Positions 25,380-37,448 of a stretch of DNA of 64,000 nt are shown here, piece after piece (position 1 is the stretch's first letter; the number at the start of each line of letters is the position of its first letter). The position numbers and the translations under genes are program-made. Location of the stretch: contig CM043957.1 in the NCBI GenBank assembly GCA_014529385.2, positions 66,358,003 to 66,422,002 on the forward strand. Direction: 5' to 3'. Under the pieces are notes generated by a model, which had not been told where the DNA came from, did no database searches, and saw nothing but the letters and a program-made list of their open reading frames with translations. This DNA is from Adiantum capillus-veneris. Taxonomy: Eukaryota; Streptophyta; Polypodiopsida; Polypodiales; Pteridaceae.

Positions 25380-27127
25380 TTTGGTTTTGGGAGTCATTCT
25401 CTCCTTTCAATGGGGAGTTATGATTGTTTCAAAGATCTAGTTGTGAACAAAACTCCCACTCGAAAGGATATCCTGCTTTGACTATAGCAATGGATGTGTC
25501 TTTGGGAGCATATTTTTTGGGTCCCACTCAACTTGTGCATGACAAATCACTCCATAAGTGATGATGGTCATTGATTGGCCTCTTCACACTTGTACTTTCA
25601 AGGAAATAATTTCTCAACTACCAAGGGGTGGTATCTAAGTTCACTTTACCAAATTGCTTTACAATCACTATTGGTAGCATGCTAGCCTCTGTGGGTCTCA
25701 GCTACCTAATGGTTTAAGTAGTTTCCTTTTAGAATCTAGCTAAGAGGTTCAGATTGCCAAGGCAACACTCAATTAAATTATTATTTATCTTCACTAATAT
25801 CTAGTTTTAGTGTTTAATAGGTCAAAGAAATTTTTGAAATTTGGTGATGTACCTTTGAGGCTTGAAAATTGCCCTTAACCTCCAGGCAAGTATGCAAAAA
25901 TTTGGTTTTTATTCCTTTTCTAAATATGCTTTGATTGAGCTTTACAAATGGGATGCATATGCTGCAATGATTTCATCAACTTAACTATTCAGACACATGA
26001 CAAGGTCATATATGAGCAATGGATTTTGGGAAGGAAGTATACCAGGTACCATCTCTGCAATTTGTTACTTTCCCTATTGAAATAATTATAGATCTACAAG
26101 AGGGTTTTGTTTGGCACATGTTATTAGTCATAAGGTGTGAAACATGGTCTAGGAACTCATGGAGTTTGGTTTAGCAAATGTGGAGCAAGATTTATGAGTG
26201 TCCTTATCACTCATGTCGTTGAATGTTTCTAGTTACCTCCACACACAAGTACATCTAGTACTTGATGGATGTCATATTCTTGACATCACTATATGAGACA
26301 TATTCCACATGTGGAGAATACAAGTCTTTAGGACTAACACTGGCACCTACTTCCCCGATTATGTGTCACGACAGAGTCCCTAGGTGCTACTCAAATCTAT
26401 TTATTAGACCATTTTGAGCACATAGTATCAAGAACAATTTTAGTGGCCAAAAATTGTCAGATACCTAGTAAGCCTTGTTAATGTTACAAGTAAGTATTGT
26501 TAAACAAGATTAAAGGATAATTGTTTCAAGGTTTTCTAGGCTACGATTTTGCATACCTATTACACATATAACAAGGCTATGTCCTGTTATGAAGATTTTT
26601 CATTGCTTGTACCTAAACATGATTTTTCTTCACAGTCTATAATGGTCCAAATGTTTTAGCAAGGCTATCAAGTAATTGCAGTGGGAGTATTTAGTTTCTT
26701 TTTATAGAGCTATTTACACATTTTATCAACAAATGTTTTAGCAAGGCTATCGAGTAATTGTAGTGGGAAGTTTTTACACATTTATTATGGTCTAAATGTT
26801 TTAGCAATGCTATTGAGTAATTGTAGTGTGAAGTATTTAGTTTCTTTTCATATAGCTATTTACACATTTTATTCCCTCAATTTTCGTGTATACTATGAGC
26901 ATAACATCTAACATAAGCATTGGGAACTCCAAATCATTAGTCATGGAAATGTATTCTCACATAAGTTTTTGCTAAATGCATGCATACTAGGTGTTACGGG
27001 ACCTAGAATTTAGCAAAGGCATATTTGGAGCAGCATGCAAGTTCTTGAATTGATAGCTTATGAAGCTTTTCAATCACGACAAAGTGCATTACCTTTACGA
27101 TCTTTATTGTGGGTCTACCAACCACCA
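25380..27127 (+). pseudogene. Ty3 chromovirus-type pol remnant (before integrase), plus strand
   Basis: This stretch is homologous, in inverted order, to 29500-27900 of the neighbouring minus-strand element; for example GAGACATATTCCACATGTGGAG with its counterpart near 28640-28670. Near 27085 it reads HYLYDLYCGSTNHHTLK, resembling the chromovirus RNase H stretch HYL-G-x-F-x-x-x-TDH-x-SL. The frame is heavily broken. It stops exactly at the insertion site of the inverted element, and pol resumes at 30249. Confidence 0.65.
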
Positions 27128-27132
27128 TACAC

Positions 27133-27281
27133 TGAAATGCCCAGGGAAGTGGCTTGGATTCACCGCCCAACCTCCCTTATATAGCCCCTGGCTACTGAAT
27201 CCTTTGTTCCACACTGGCAGTTGGCCACTTACTGGCCCAGGTCCGTACATGACCTCCCCTGGGTATGCCCTTGGCATGACA
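27133..27281 (-). repeat. 3' LTR of the nested Ty3 element
   Basis: On the minus strand it begins TGTCATGCC and ends GGGCATTTCA, with a TATATAAGG box inside. It pairs with 30091-30243. Confidence 0.9.
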
Positions 27282-27285
27282 TTAC

Positions 27286-29500
27286 TCCCCACTTGGAGAA
27301 GCATTTTCGTCCTCGAAAACAAGAGTGATGATACACTAACGTTTTCAACAGTGGCATCCTTCATGGATACAACTGTTTGCTTGAGTGGAACCCAGTTCAG
27401 TAGGAGGTTCAATGAAACCAAGAGCAATATCTTGATTTTCCACATTGTTGTCCCTTTGTAACCATCTTGTGTTACCAGCTCCTATCCAATCATAGTGTTT
27501 AGACTTCATTTAGAACGCACATGAGTATGAGAAACGAGCTATCACAACAAAGATGTACACAAAAGAGTACCACTTTCCATGAAAAGTAACTTTGAGACAT
27601 AACTCATCAACCAAGTTTAAGTCCTTGACTTGTTCTCAAATTTCATCAGTAAACAACCCCACCATAACTAGTGTTCAAAATTGAGAACCAAACTTAAACA
27701 CGAAGGGACTAAACTAAGTCACAAACATGCTTTATGTTATTGTAAGCAACACCAATTAGAGCAATACATTCTTGCTAATTGGATTGCTTGGTGCTAACGT
27801 ATGCGCTTTGCATATCCTTCAGCACAAGAGTACACTTGTAAGTTGTAATCTGCCTATCCTCTTTGGATTATGACAGTATTGAGATGTGTTTTTCTCCACG
27901 GTTTACAAACAGTCATCCCAAAGGACTGGTAAACGGAGATCACAATATCGTACAACATTGCTGAGGAATCAGTAATGTCCTGAATAACCATCGTGGTTAA
28001 CTGGAAAAATCCACAAACATCCAAACCAAGCCATGACCTCTATTGATGATTGGTAGACCCCAAAGTAAGCTCATAGAGATACTGCACATAGAGTGCAAAA
28101 TGCTTCATAAGCAACAACTTGATGAATATGCATGCCGTTCCAAATCAGCCTTTGCTAAACACTAGGGCCCATAACACGTAGTGTGCATGCATTTAGCAAA
28201 AAACAGATCCGAACCTGTATATCCATAATCATCCTTGCCAATATTGATGGCGAATATGGTGTTCCTAGCACACATTGAAGAGGAGTGTAAATAGTTGCAA
28301 AAAGAAACTAAATACTTACTATTGCAATCATTTGCAAGTTTTGCTGAAACATTTGAACCATAATAGAAGGTGAAACAGTGATCACTTGTAGATACAAACA
28401 ATCAAACCTTTTCATTAACAACTCATAGCCTTGCTATATCCATAAACAACCATTTGTAATGTTGTTTAGATGCACTTGTACCTTAAAAAGTCATTCTAAG
28501 GATCCGACAATTTTTGCCCACCAAAATTGCGCCTGATACTTCGTGCTAAAAATGGTATAGAAAACAAATTTGACCAGCACCTAGGGACTTTGTCGTGACA
28601 CAAAATTGAAATAGTGGGCGCTAGTGTCAGTCCCAGAGACTCATCTTCTCCACATGTGGAATACGTCTCACGTAAGGGTGTCTGAAAAAAGAACATTTTT
28701 CAAGTACGAGATGTACCTGTGCTGTGTGGAGGCAACTGCAAACACTCTGCGACAAGAGTGAGAGGGACCCTCATTAGCCTTGCTCTACACTGGCTAAACC
28801 GAACTCCTTGAGTTCCTAGACCATGTTGTATCCCATGTGACAACATGTGCCAAATAAACCTTACAAGTGGATCTATAACTTCATAATGCAGAAACTTAAT
28901 TTAGATAGTACAACCCAAATGGCTTGGCTCTCACATGACCTTGTCATTTCTCTTAAGAACAAAAAATAGATGATAAAAAAAAAGAAACAAAACTAAATCA
29001 GACGCGTACCTGAAGGGTGAACTAGTGTTCACTAATCTGTAATGAAAAGGCACCTTCCCAAATTTTCTGCCTACAAAGGCCTAGGAACACTAATTGAAAA
29101 TTAGTGAATTGCAAGTAGTATTGCACATGGAACCCTGGGTGTTGCCTTGGCAAACCAGACCCCTTGGGCAAAATCAACATTGTCAAACCCTTTGGTTAAA
29201 CGTTGTAGGAAAAGTGTTCAACTAGCAACCAATAGTATCTTAAGTCAACAATGGAAGCTGAAATTATCTACGAGCCCTTGGCAGCTTATGGATTTCTTTC
29301 CTTGAAAGTGCAAGTGTAAAGATTCCAAGAATTGACCATCACACGTAATAAGTGATTTAATAATCACGAGCTGGGTCTTACCCCCAAACGGGAGTTATAC
29401 AGACACTCTTAGTACTGTAGATAAAACAGAAGATCCACTGAGGTTTTAATCGTATTCACAACGGGATCTTGTCTAGACTCAAAGTTCATAATCGAGGAGT
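27286..29500 (-). pseudogene. Degraded pol of the nested Ty3 element
   Basis: The minus-strand segments parallel the plus-strand pol of the host element: 29350-28040 with 25550-27127, and 27990-27460 with 30330-31000. The conserved tail GFIEPPT is present in both copies (near 27400 and 30935). Stops are frequent and sequence between RNase H and integrase is missing, so no protein is expected. Confidence 0.65.
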
Positions 29501-29897
29501 TTTGTGAACAGTCGTGCTGTTTAAATTGCGTGCTTCATCTATACACCTTGGTAGAGAGACGCATATTTGAGTTTGAGACTTTCACAAGCACAACTTGATT
29601 GTCACACTCAAAGTGTGTAGGCTAAAATAACACCCAAAAAATTAATAATGGCAAGATGCCTACTTGGCCATTAAAATCAATGGGTACTCAATTGAACAGA
29701 TTTGTTTGATCTGGAAGGCAAGCACTGATACAACATGGTCTAGGAACTCAAGGAGTTCGGTTTAGCCAGTGTGGAGCAAGGCTAATGATAGTCCCTCTTG
29801 CTCGAGTAGCCGAGTTCATCTTCCTCAATACAAGGGGCCATGCCCGCCCTGCATCATCGAGAAGAAGGTCTCCTCAAGGAGCTTGCCCACGGTTCTT

Positions 29898-30029
<132 letters not shown>

Positions 30030-30076
30030 ATGCAACACCCTGCCTTACTCCCTCCTCCATAGCTCTCCCCTCTCCT

Positions 30077-30089
30077 GGCTCTGATACCA
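30077..30089 (-). promoter_or_regulatory. Primer-binding site (initiator tRNA-Met type)
   Basis: On the minus strand TGGTATCAGAGCC lies one base after the LTR end. It is an exact match to the usual plant iMet primer word. Confidence 0.9.
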
Positions 30090-30090
30090 G

Positions 30091-30243
30091 TGAAATGCCC
30101 AGGGAACTGCCTAGCTTGGATTCATCGCCCAACTTTCCTTATATAGCCCTTGGCTACTGAATCCCATGTTCCACACTGACAGTCGACCACTTACTGGCCT
30201 AGGTCCATGCCTGACCTCCCTTGGGTATGCCCTTGGCATGAGA
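30091..30243 (-). repeat. 5' LTR of the nested Ty3 element
   Basis: It matches 27133-27281. Its first bases are TCTCATG where the partner has TGTCATG. The primer site follows. Confidence 0.9.
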
Positions 30244-30248
30244 TACAC

Positions 30249-31076
30249 GATCATGGCTCGATATGAGTGCTTGTAGATTAGTTGTCTAACCAAGTTGGTT
30301 GTTGACAATATGGATAGATTATATCAATTGCCCAACAATATTGTGAGTCATTGTGAACCCACATTTTCCATTCATTCTATAAATGGTTGAGAATACAACT
30401 CAATATTAGTATTGACAATCATCCAAAGACGGATGGAAAACTTGAAAATGTTAATCCAGTGCTAGAGGATATGACAAGAGCATACATTAGCGACCATGAA
30501 TCCAATTGGAAAGATTAACTCTCTAGTTTGGAGTTTTCTTATCATGATGCAAAGCTTGTTATGACTAGGTTTAGTCCTTCCATGCTTATGTTAGGTTTTC
30601 AACCTTGATCACCAGTTATAGTGGGGTTGGCTACTGATGAGGAATGGAAGAAAGTCAAGGACTTAATTTGTATTGATGAGATATGTCAGCAAGTCACTTT
30701 CAAGGAAATTTAAGAAGAGTATTCTTACGTGTTCTAGCACCTTCAAAAAGTCTAAAACGTGGTCCTTCATTTAGTCACCTCTTATCTACGATAACTCATT
30801 TAAAGTAATCAAGTGACTTATAAATAGGGTCTACACACTATTAGATCCATTTGGTTTTGGATATAAGTTGTTTATAAAACACCTAGAAAGGGACACCAAT
30901 GTAAACAATCAAGATGTTCTTGTTGGTTTCATTGAACCTCCTACTAAACCGTGTATCAGTCAAGTGGATAGATGGACCTGAGGGAGGTGTGCCATTGTGG
31001 AAAACATTAGTGTTCTTAAGAATATATCTCCACTTTTGTTTTAGAGAATGAAAACGCTTTTCCAAGGGGGGAGTAA
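30249..31076 (+). pseudogene. Ty3 chromovirus-type integrase and C-terminal remnant with polypurine tract
   Basis: The plus-strand reading near 30310-30560 contains LPNNIVS and then HPKTDGKLENVN and LEDMTRAY. This is the chromovirus integrase segment that usually reads HPQTDGQTE-VN-x-LEDMLRAY. A stop interrupts it at WKD*. The tail has GFIEPPTKP near 30935. A polypurine tract AAGGGGGGAG (31064-31073) abuts the LTR at 31077. Integrase inserts the DNA copy into the genome. This copy is dead. Joined across the TACAC site it continues the remnant ending at 27127. Confidence 0.8.
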
Positions 31077-31219
31077 TGTCAGGCCTAAGGCAGGAATAGG
31101 GGGGCAAGGCCCTAATCTATGTATGTATGGTCAAGGGGACTCCTAAAATAGGGACCAAGGGTCTATATACGGGTAAGGTTTGTGGGAGATGAGCATGTGA
31201 TAGAACGCGAGTTCTTATA
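31077..31219 (+). repeat. Short Ty3 3' LTR
   Basis: It starts TGTCAGGCC, pairs with 4415-4555 and follows a polypurine tract. The flank after it is cttag (31220-31224). Confidence 0.75.
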
Positions 31220-31620
31220 CTTAGCATGCCAAATTGCGTCTTATGTAAACCTAAATAATAGTATATTATTTAGATATATGTCCTCATTTTATGAATCTCA
31301 CTTCACATATCTCACTTCCATAGTGCTATCTTATTCATGAACTTGGATGTATATAAGATTAAGGCTAGGATAGCATGTTTCTAAGGTGAATTTGAGCTCT
31401 CCACATCTTCAATCATGAAAGTCTCTCAGACTTCACAATCTATAGGAGATCTTGATCTACTGTAAAGTCAATTATTTACATGCCTATAATCATGAGTTTC
31501 ATATTGATGAAGAGTTTGTTTGTGAACTATGGGGGGTGTGGGGTGGCTCAAAGGATCCAACCCTTAATAGTATTCCACTTTCCAATTCATCAATTTCTTG
31601 ATTAAGCTTCATTTTGATAA
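31220..31620. other. No gene recognised
   Basis: AT-rich sequence between two retroelement remnants. Confidence 0.6.
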
Positions 31621-33700
31621 TTGTCAATTTTGCAAGTGTCACAAGTCATTATGTTAAAATCCCATTCAATTTTGGGTCCAACCCATTCAAGAAACCCTAC
31701 ACACAACATAAATAGCCCAAAGATGTCCAAGAATGTAGGATTACGAGAATCTACAACAAAAAATGTACTTATTAGTCTATCTTCTTTGTGGACCACCAAG
31801 GTCCACAAAGCTCTACTTTATCGTATCAACAAACCATGTAGCACTCGTAGGATTGTAAGACGGTTCATCATCTTGTTAGAGTTTGATTTTACAGTGGTTT
31901 TCAAGAAAAGCACCATGCATCAATGAGAAAATCACCTCAAGAGAACCTCCCTAGGGGGTTCATGATGACTTTCTAGATGCTTATCTGTTCTCAATTTAGA
32001 TGATTCCTAGATGGTCAGAGGATCTAGTCTCTCTAGTGACTATAGATCAAGTAGATTCATGAATACCACGTCCTATAACATCATGGATGATCAAGAAATC
32101 GGCTATGTATCAATCATTGGCAGGAAGACTATATTGCAAAAAAAAGGATGAAATTCTACTTTTAGGCATAAGCCTAGAAGAATAGGCCAACTACCTAAAT
32201 CACACCCATACAACAATAGTGGAAATCCATTTTGCAAAAGACCAAACATTGAGCAGACTTATGTGTTTAGGGATTTATTGGCCAAACATGAAAAGAGATG
32301 TTCATGAATATATAGACAACTGCTCCAAATGCAAAGAGAGAGAAGCAATACCACATGCTACCTTGTTCCAAGTATCCATTGCACCCGGGTGGAGCAAATA
32401 TCTGGTGGAGTACTTGGTGAATAGAAAATTCTTGAAGACATGAGCAAACAAAGATAAAGAGAAATAAAAAAGGAGGCAACAAATTACACCATGATCGGGC
32501 AATAGCTATATAGGAGAGAAAAGGACCAACAAGTTAGATTGTGTGAAAATGAAGACGAGTAGATTCCTATCTTAAGACAAGCACATGCGGTTTTAGCGGG
32601 GGGATATTTCTCTCATAAAACCATGAGTAAGGAAATTTTGATGATTGGCACTTGGTAGCCAACTCTGTTTTTAGATGCAAAATAATTTTTTAGATGATGC
32701 GACTCTTGTTAGAGAGCTGAAATGCAAACTAGAATGGATTGCATGACATTGCAACCAATGATGGGAGTAGGAGCATTGAGAATGGACTTTTTAGGTCTTA
32801 TACAACCACCTACTTACAAGACTCAAGCACAATATATTATTGTAGCCATTGATTATCTGACCAAGTGGACGGAAGCTAGAGCCACTAGGAAGAACAATGT
32901 AGAACCATGGCTACATTCTTGTATGAATGTATATCCACATGATACAGACTTCCTATTGAGATCATGAGTGATACATGTACATATTTCCTCAACAAGGTGA
33001 TAGAGAACTTTCTCAACGAGCTTATAATCATCTATAACAAATCCGCACTCTATCATCCTTAAGAAAACGGTTAAGCAGAGCATACAAATAAAATCCTTAG
33101 CTTTGTGCTTATAAAGATTGTAAGCTTGGGAAGAACAAATTGAGAGATGAATCTCCATTTAGCTCTATGGGCTTATGGGGTTTCATATAAAACAACTCTG
33201 AATGCCACTCCATTTAATTTGGTATGAATATAAAACAACTCCGAATGCCACTCCATTTAATTTGGTCTACAAACATGATGCTATATTGCCAATGGAATTT
33301 TTACTGCCAACCCTTAGAGTTGCACATGAACTAGACTAGATGATTCATGCACTCTCAGAATGACTAGAAAACCTTGAGCAATTAGATGAGAAAAGACTAA
33401 AATCTATCGAACACCTCTATGCTCAAAAAAGGAAATAGGATCAATTCTCTGACTCAAATCTATTGACAAAAATCTTCAAGCAAGGAGATCTCGTATTAGT
33501 CTATTCGTTGAATCAACACATCCCTAAGTTTAGGAAAAAGGGGCATGGTCTGTTTTTAATCAAAAGTGTTTCACCAAGCAGGGTGGTTTAATTGGGCACC
33601 TTGAATGGAAAAATAACGAAAAACTAGATAGTAGACGTCGTTTGTGAAAATATAATTTGCCACTGACTAATGATCTCTTAGAAAGGATGTATACAGTGAA
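31621..33700 (+). pseudogene. Ty3 RNase H-integrase remnant, plus strand
   Basis: 31840-31920 has RRIVRRFIILLEFDFTVVFK, the end of Ty3 RNase H. 32270-32340 has GIYWPNMKRDVHEYIDNC with the C-x2-C of the integrase zinc domain. 32770-32880 reads MDFLGLIQPP and QYIIVAIDYLTKWTEA, the start of the integrase core. Further post-integrase sequence (GDLVLVYSLNQHIPKFRKKG) is near 33490. A 45-bp direct duplication including ATGCCACTCCATTTAATTTGG lies at about 33195-33270. The frame is broken many times. Confidence 0.8.
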
Positions 33701-33776
33701 GGAATACAAGATGAAGTGACAACATGTCATAGAAGAGGCCCAAGAGGAAGCTTGCATTCAAGTTGTAAAGAAAAAA

Positions 33777-34450
33777 GTGGCAATGCGACCAGACCCTAAA
33801 GTAATGCCAGCCAATATGCTTCAAATTCAAACTCTACACTTCACTCAAGCCTTAGCAGAGGATGAAGTAGAGATAGATGATGGATGGATGGATGGAGTGG
33901 ACATGAGGATAACAGTGACCTTGAAACATGGATTCAAAGTCAAAACATTAGTAGATACAGGTGCCAGGATAAACCCAATGAGTTACTCAACTTAAAAAAA
34001 AACAACTACCCAACCTTTGGAGCATTGCAAAGCTAAAGTGAAGGCATGCCATAAAGATCTTACTCCAACAATGGTAATGATCAAATTGATTTTCTTTGTG
34101 CATGGATTTCTTTGCCCACGCACATTTATCTGCATCCCAAATGAGCATATGAATGAAGGTATGGTACTATGGATGTGGACATACAAAGTTGTCCAAGATT
34201 GGGATGCAAAAGTGTTGGAGTTAACACTCAAAGGTAGAAAGTTGAAGGTACCATTTTCTTATAGGAGGGAAGAGTGGAAAGCAGACCTTATGGCTTCGAA
34301 GTTGACAAAACAAAGATCAAGCATAACACCTATACTAGTGGCTCACCACAAGATCTATCCGCATAACTCAAACATGCAAGGAACCAAGCAATATTGGGTA
34401 CCAAAATGGTATTTTGTTCTAAATGAATGCACGCAAAGATCATCCATGTA
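33777..34450 (+). pseudogene. Retroviral-type protease-like remnant downstream of integrase
   Basis: The frame at 33777-33995 ends with KTLVDTGARINPMSYST, a good match to the aspartic protease active site (DTGA then hydrophobics). An upstream acidic segment and a downstream frame to 34450 (KLKVPFSYRREEW) resemble a gag-pol linker. It follows the integrase remnant on the same strand, where Ty3 elements do not normally place protease. It may be a separate fragment or an odd gene order. I am unsure which. Confidence 0.5.
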
Positions 34451-34679
34451 AACTTCAAAGAACATTCATGATATTCTTTGAATGCATGGATCATTAACCT
34501 TTGGAATGTTGACGGGGTATTTTTCAGCCAAAAAGGCGTGATTCTATAAGCAAATATTCTCCATTTTGTGGCAAAAGCTATTTTGTCTTGATCTTTAGGG
34601 TGGTCAATGGCTAACTAATTGTAGATGAGAGAATCCATCCAAGAAGACGTAAGCTTATTTCCCAGCTACTCTCTCTAAA

Positions 34680-35168
34680 ACATGATCCATGATAAAAAGA
34701 GGATAATGATCTCATATGGTAGCAACATTCACCTTCTTGAGGTTCACACTTCCCATTTTTCTTTGGTATCACCACAATTCGGTGTGTTCAATTTTGTAGA
34801 TGAATTCAGCTTCCTCGAGTTTTTCCATCTCCTCGATCTTTTTGGCAAATATCTCATTATAAGTAATAGGGTCTCTCTCTGCTTGGTTTTACATTATTTC
34901 TCATAGGAATAGTATGATGACAAATTTTAGGATCTATCCCTTTGAGATGTTTGTAAGACCATGCAAAAACATCCCTATATTCTTTTAAAGTTTTGATGAA
35001 GATTTCCTCTTCTTCTTGAGACAAATCCGTTGCAATGTAAGCTGGTTTTGGTTCTTCTCCAAGGCTTGCTAGGTTAATCTTTTTGGCATTTTTTGGGTCT
35101 TCGTAGGATTTTCCTGGTCCTTTAGGTTGTCCATGGCTTGCTCTATGATGATCCTGCGGTGGGTCCAA
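34680..35168 (-). pseudogene. Ty3 pol fragment (start of reverse transcriptase), minus strand
   Basis: The minus-strand frame reads PAYIATDLSQEEE, YRDVFAWSYKHLKGIDPK and PSRERPYYL, the conserved lead-in to Tat-like reverse transcriptase. Beyond a stop at about 34857 it continues degenerately (EKLEEAEFIYKI, then NLKKVN near 34720). It is truncated at both ends. Confidence 0.8.
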
Positions 35169-35268
35169 AATGTAAAGAAGCTTTAAACACCAAAAAACAA
35201 TGACCTCAAAAATATGCCATTTAAGTCATACCACTTTCACAACAAGACTTGCAAACAAGAATAAATAC

Positions 35269-36764
35269 CTTCCCAATCTTATCATTGTACTTTGTAGTGA
35301 GGTCATGATATATTTTATCATGCTCTTTCTTTAAATTCTCATCCGACAAACTCTCACTAGAGAGCTGATCCACCATTGCATTATATTCCTTGGTCATTTG
35401 AACCTATCACAAGAAATAAATAAAAAACAGTCATTGAAAAATTGCATGGCATTCAACACGAAAGAGGTAGAAAGAATTCCACTTACATCATAGAAAAGCC
35501 GTGCAAGGTATCGACAAGTTAGTGGATACCATGGTTCCCGCCCCTTCGAGTAGTATTTTCTGGCATCCGCATTCAATTTTTGATCCTTTTCAGGTAGATC
35601 TTTGAGGTAAATGTTAGGATCAGTAAGACAAATGTGAGACAACTTCACAATCTCATCAGAAGATGTCTGTTAACAAGAGAATGGGAATTCATATTAGAAA
35701 CACCAAAAAAAGAATTTTGAAACTTTGAATTGACTTTAATATAAAAATAAATTCCCAATAATCTTAAAAGTTCCAAAGAGAAATTACAAGTTCATTCTTT
35801 GAAGGCTATTGAGCAAAGCAATCTCAGGGACTTTGATGGGATCAATAATTGTACAAAGAACTCTGCTGTGCTTATCTTTTGAGGTAGAAAATTTTTCTTT
35901 TATTTCTTGAGTCCATGCCACTGTTCTATGGTTTCCATCCCATACATAGAACATATGGCCCACAAAACTTGACAACCTAGGAGTATTTTGTAACTCCATC
36001 TCAAACTCGTCGTTGCATCATCTATATCATTTAATCACATATTCAAATGCATAATAACTTAAGTAGATAAAAAAGTAAGTTAGAGAGACTTTTCTCACAT
36101 GTGACCATTCTTTCCTCTCTTTGACATGTCCATAAAGAAACAATAAAAGACCCTTTTCCTTGCATGTAGCCCTGTTTCATAAAGACTGACTTCAAACCAC
36201 TTAAATCGTCTCTCAAGCCTCGAACTCTAGCATATGGATAGAGGCAATAAAGTGGAATAGGAGGACATTCAAAGCAACAAAAAAGTCTAGTAGAAGCCAA
36301 AATATCTATACCTTTATGTGTAAATGCATTGGATTCATCTTTTTGCCCAATGGTGTAAAAAACTCATCTCTTATCTCTCCCATGGCACAAAATATCTAGT
36401 AGAAGCCAAAATATCTATACCTTTATGTGAAAATGCATTGGATTCATCTTTTTGCCCAATGGTGTAGAAATCTCATGTCTTATCTCCCAGGGCACAATCT
36501 CAAGTTGCTTTCTTCAACCATTAAAATTGGGTCCACATCATGTAAAGAGCCTTGTCTCATCTCAAGAGACAATACATTGTCTTTAGACAGATTCTGTCCC
36601 GCTCCCATTTTTGTCTCCGAAACAAAGCTGATTTGGTCTATGGAGTCATATGTTCCAATTGGCAAGGAGTCAAGCACCCTCCTACCAGAACGACCTCTAG
36701 ATCTTGGGCTGGCTAAAAAGTCATTCACAAATAAAGAAATTACCATAAGAAATATACTTATCAC
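35269..36764 (-). pseudogene. Unrecognised gene pieces with exon-like structure and a WDGNHR motif
   Basis: Minus-strand exon candidates with splice-like borders are 35666-35487 (60 codons) and 35403-35269 (45 codons), joined in phase by a GT-AG gap of 83 nt. The first has LPEKDQKLNADARKYYSKG. The second is charged and coiled-coil-like. Upstream, 35999-35784 contains MFYVWDGNHRTVAWTQEI followed by LCTIIDP. 36300-36090 has LRDDLSGLKSVFMKQGYM, and 36764-36480 has LDSLPIGTYDSIDQISF. The WDGNHR-x-x-AW segment is distinctive, but I do not recognise the family. The gene is cut at about 35170 by the Ty3 fragment. It could be a broken host gene or a captured one. Confidence 0.5.
36287..36504. repeat. 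109-bp tandem direct duplication
   Basis: The segment starting CTAGTAGAAGCCAA at 36287 repeats at 36396 with a few differences and includes ATGCATTGGATTCATC in both copies. It duplicates part of an exon candidate with its GTATAG border. Confidence 0.85.
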
Positions 36765-37448
36765 ATTTAAGGACTTTATGAGCTAAAAGAAAATTGGCGA
36801 AAATCTCATTCATATAGTGAACAAAATTTCAACGAATACATGACTGCTTCAAGACCCATCACAAAATCCCATGAGTATCTCAAAGATATAATCAATAAAA
36901 ACATTTTAAAAACAAACCTTACAATGCATCATTTACATGAAAAAGTTTCAGTTGGATATGTATCAGATGTATCAACAAAGGACATTAAACACGATTTCTT
37001 ATTGTTATTGATATCTTATATTTCCACCCAGTGGCAAACATCAACCAGGTAGCACCACATACTGTCAACCTCATTGTCGTTTAAAAACCTATAACACCAT
37101 TATAACTCAAAACCACAATACCAATGTGGCAGTTGTGCTTGCATTTGAGCTAACTCATAAAAACATGCACTCAGATTACGAGTTTAAAAACCACGATACC
37201 AATGTGGCAGCTGTGTTAAATAAGTCTAACCTAGGTCTCAAAGATAGATGCAAGTAAGCAAAATAAATAAACTTAATAAGGTCTCAAGGGATCTGCGTTG
37301 GCACAGATCCCTCATACAACATTATCAATTCCTAAGACAACGTTACATGCATGGATCGGAGCGGAAAAAAACCAGAGGGAAAACCGCTTCAATTCAAGTT
37401 TTGGTGCATTCAAAAAATCTCTAGAAGCAACCAACAATACAAAGATGC
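36765..37448. other. No gene recognised; left flank of the young Ty3 element
   Basis: AT-rich sequence. It contains a direct repeat (ACCACAATACCAATGTGGCAG at about 37110 and ACCACGATACCAATGTGGCAG at about 37190) and a palindrome at 37287-37312. Confidence 0.6.
37287..37312. repeat. Palindromic repeat (left partner of 55597-55618)
   Basis: AGGGATCTG and CAGATCCCT form a 9-bp stem around an 8-base loop. Its reverse complement closely matches 55597-55618. The two lie on either side of the Ty3 insertion, about 500 bp apart in the pre-insertion sequence. Confidence 0.7.

Noticed and set aside
25380-29500. Large inverted repeat read as possible TIRs of a DNA transposon
   Set aside because: The arms are pol remnants of two Ty3 elements in opposite orientation. 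The TACAC duplication and LTRs explain the structure.
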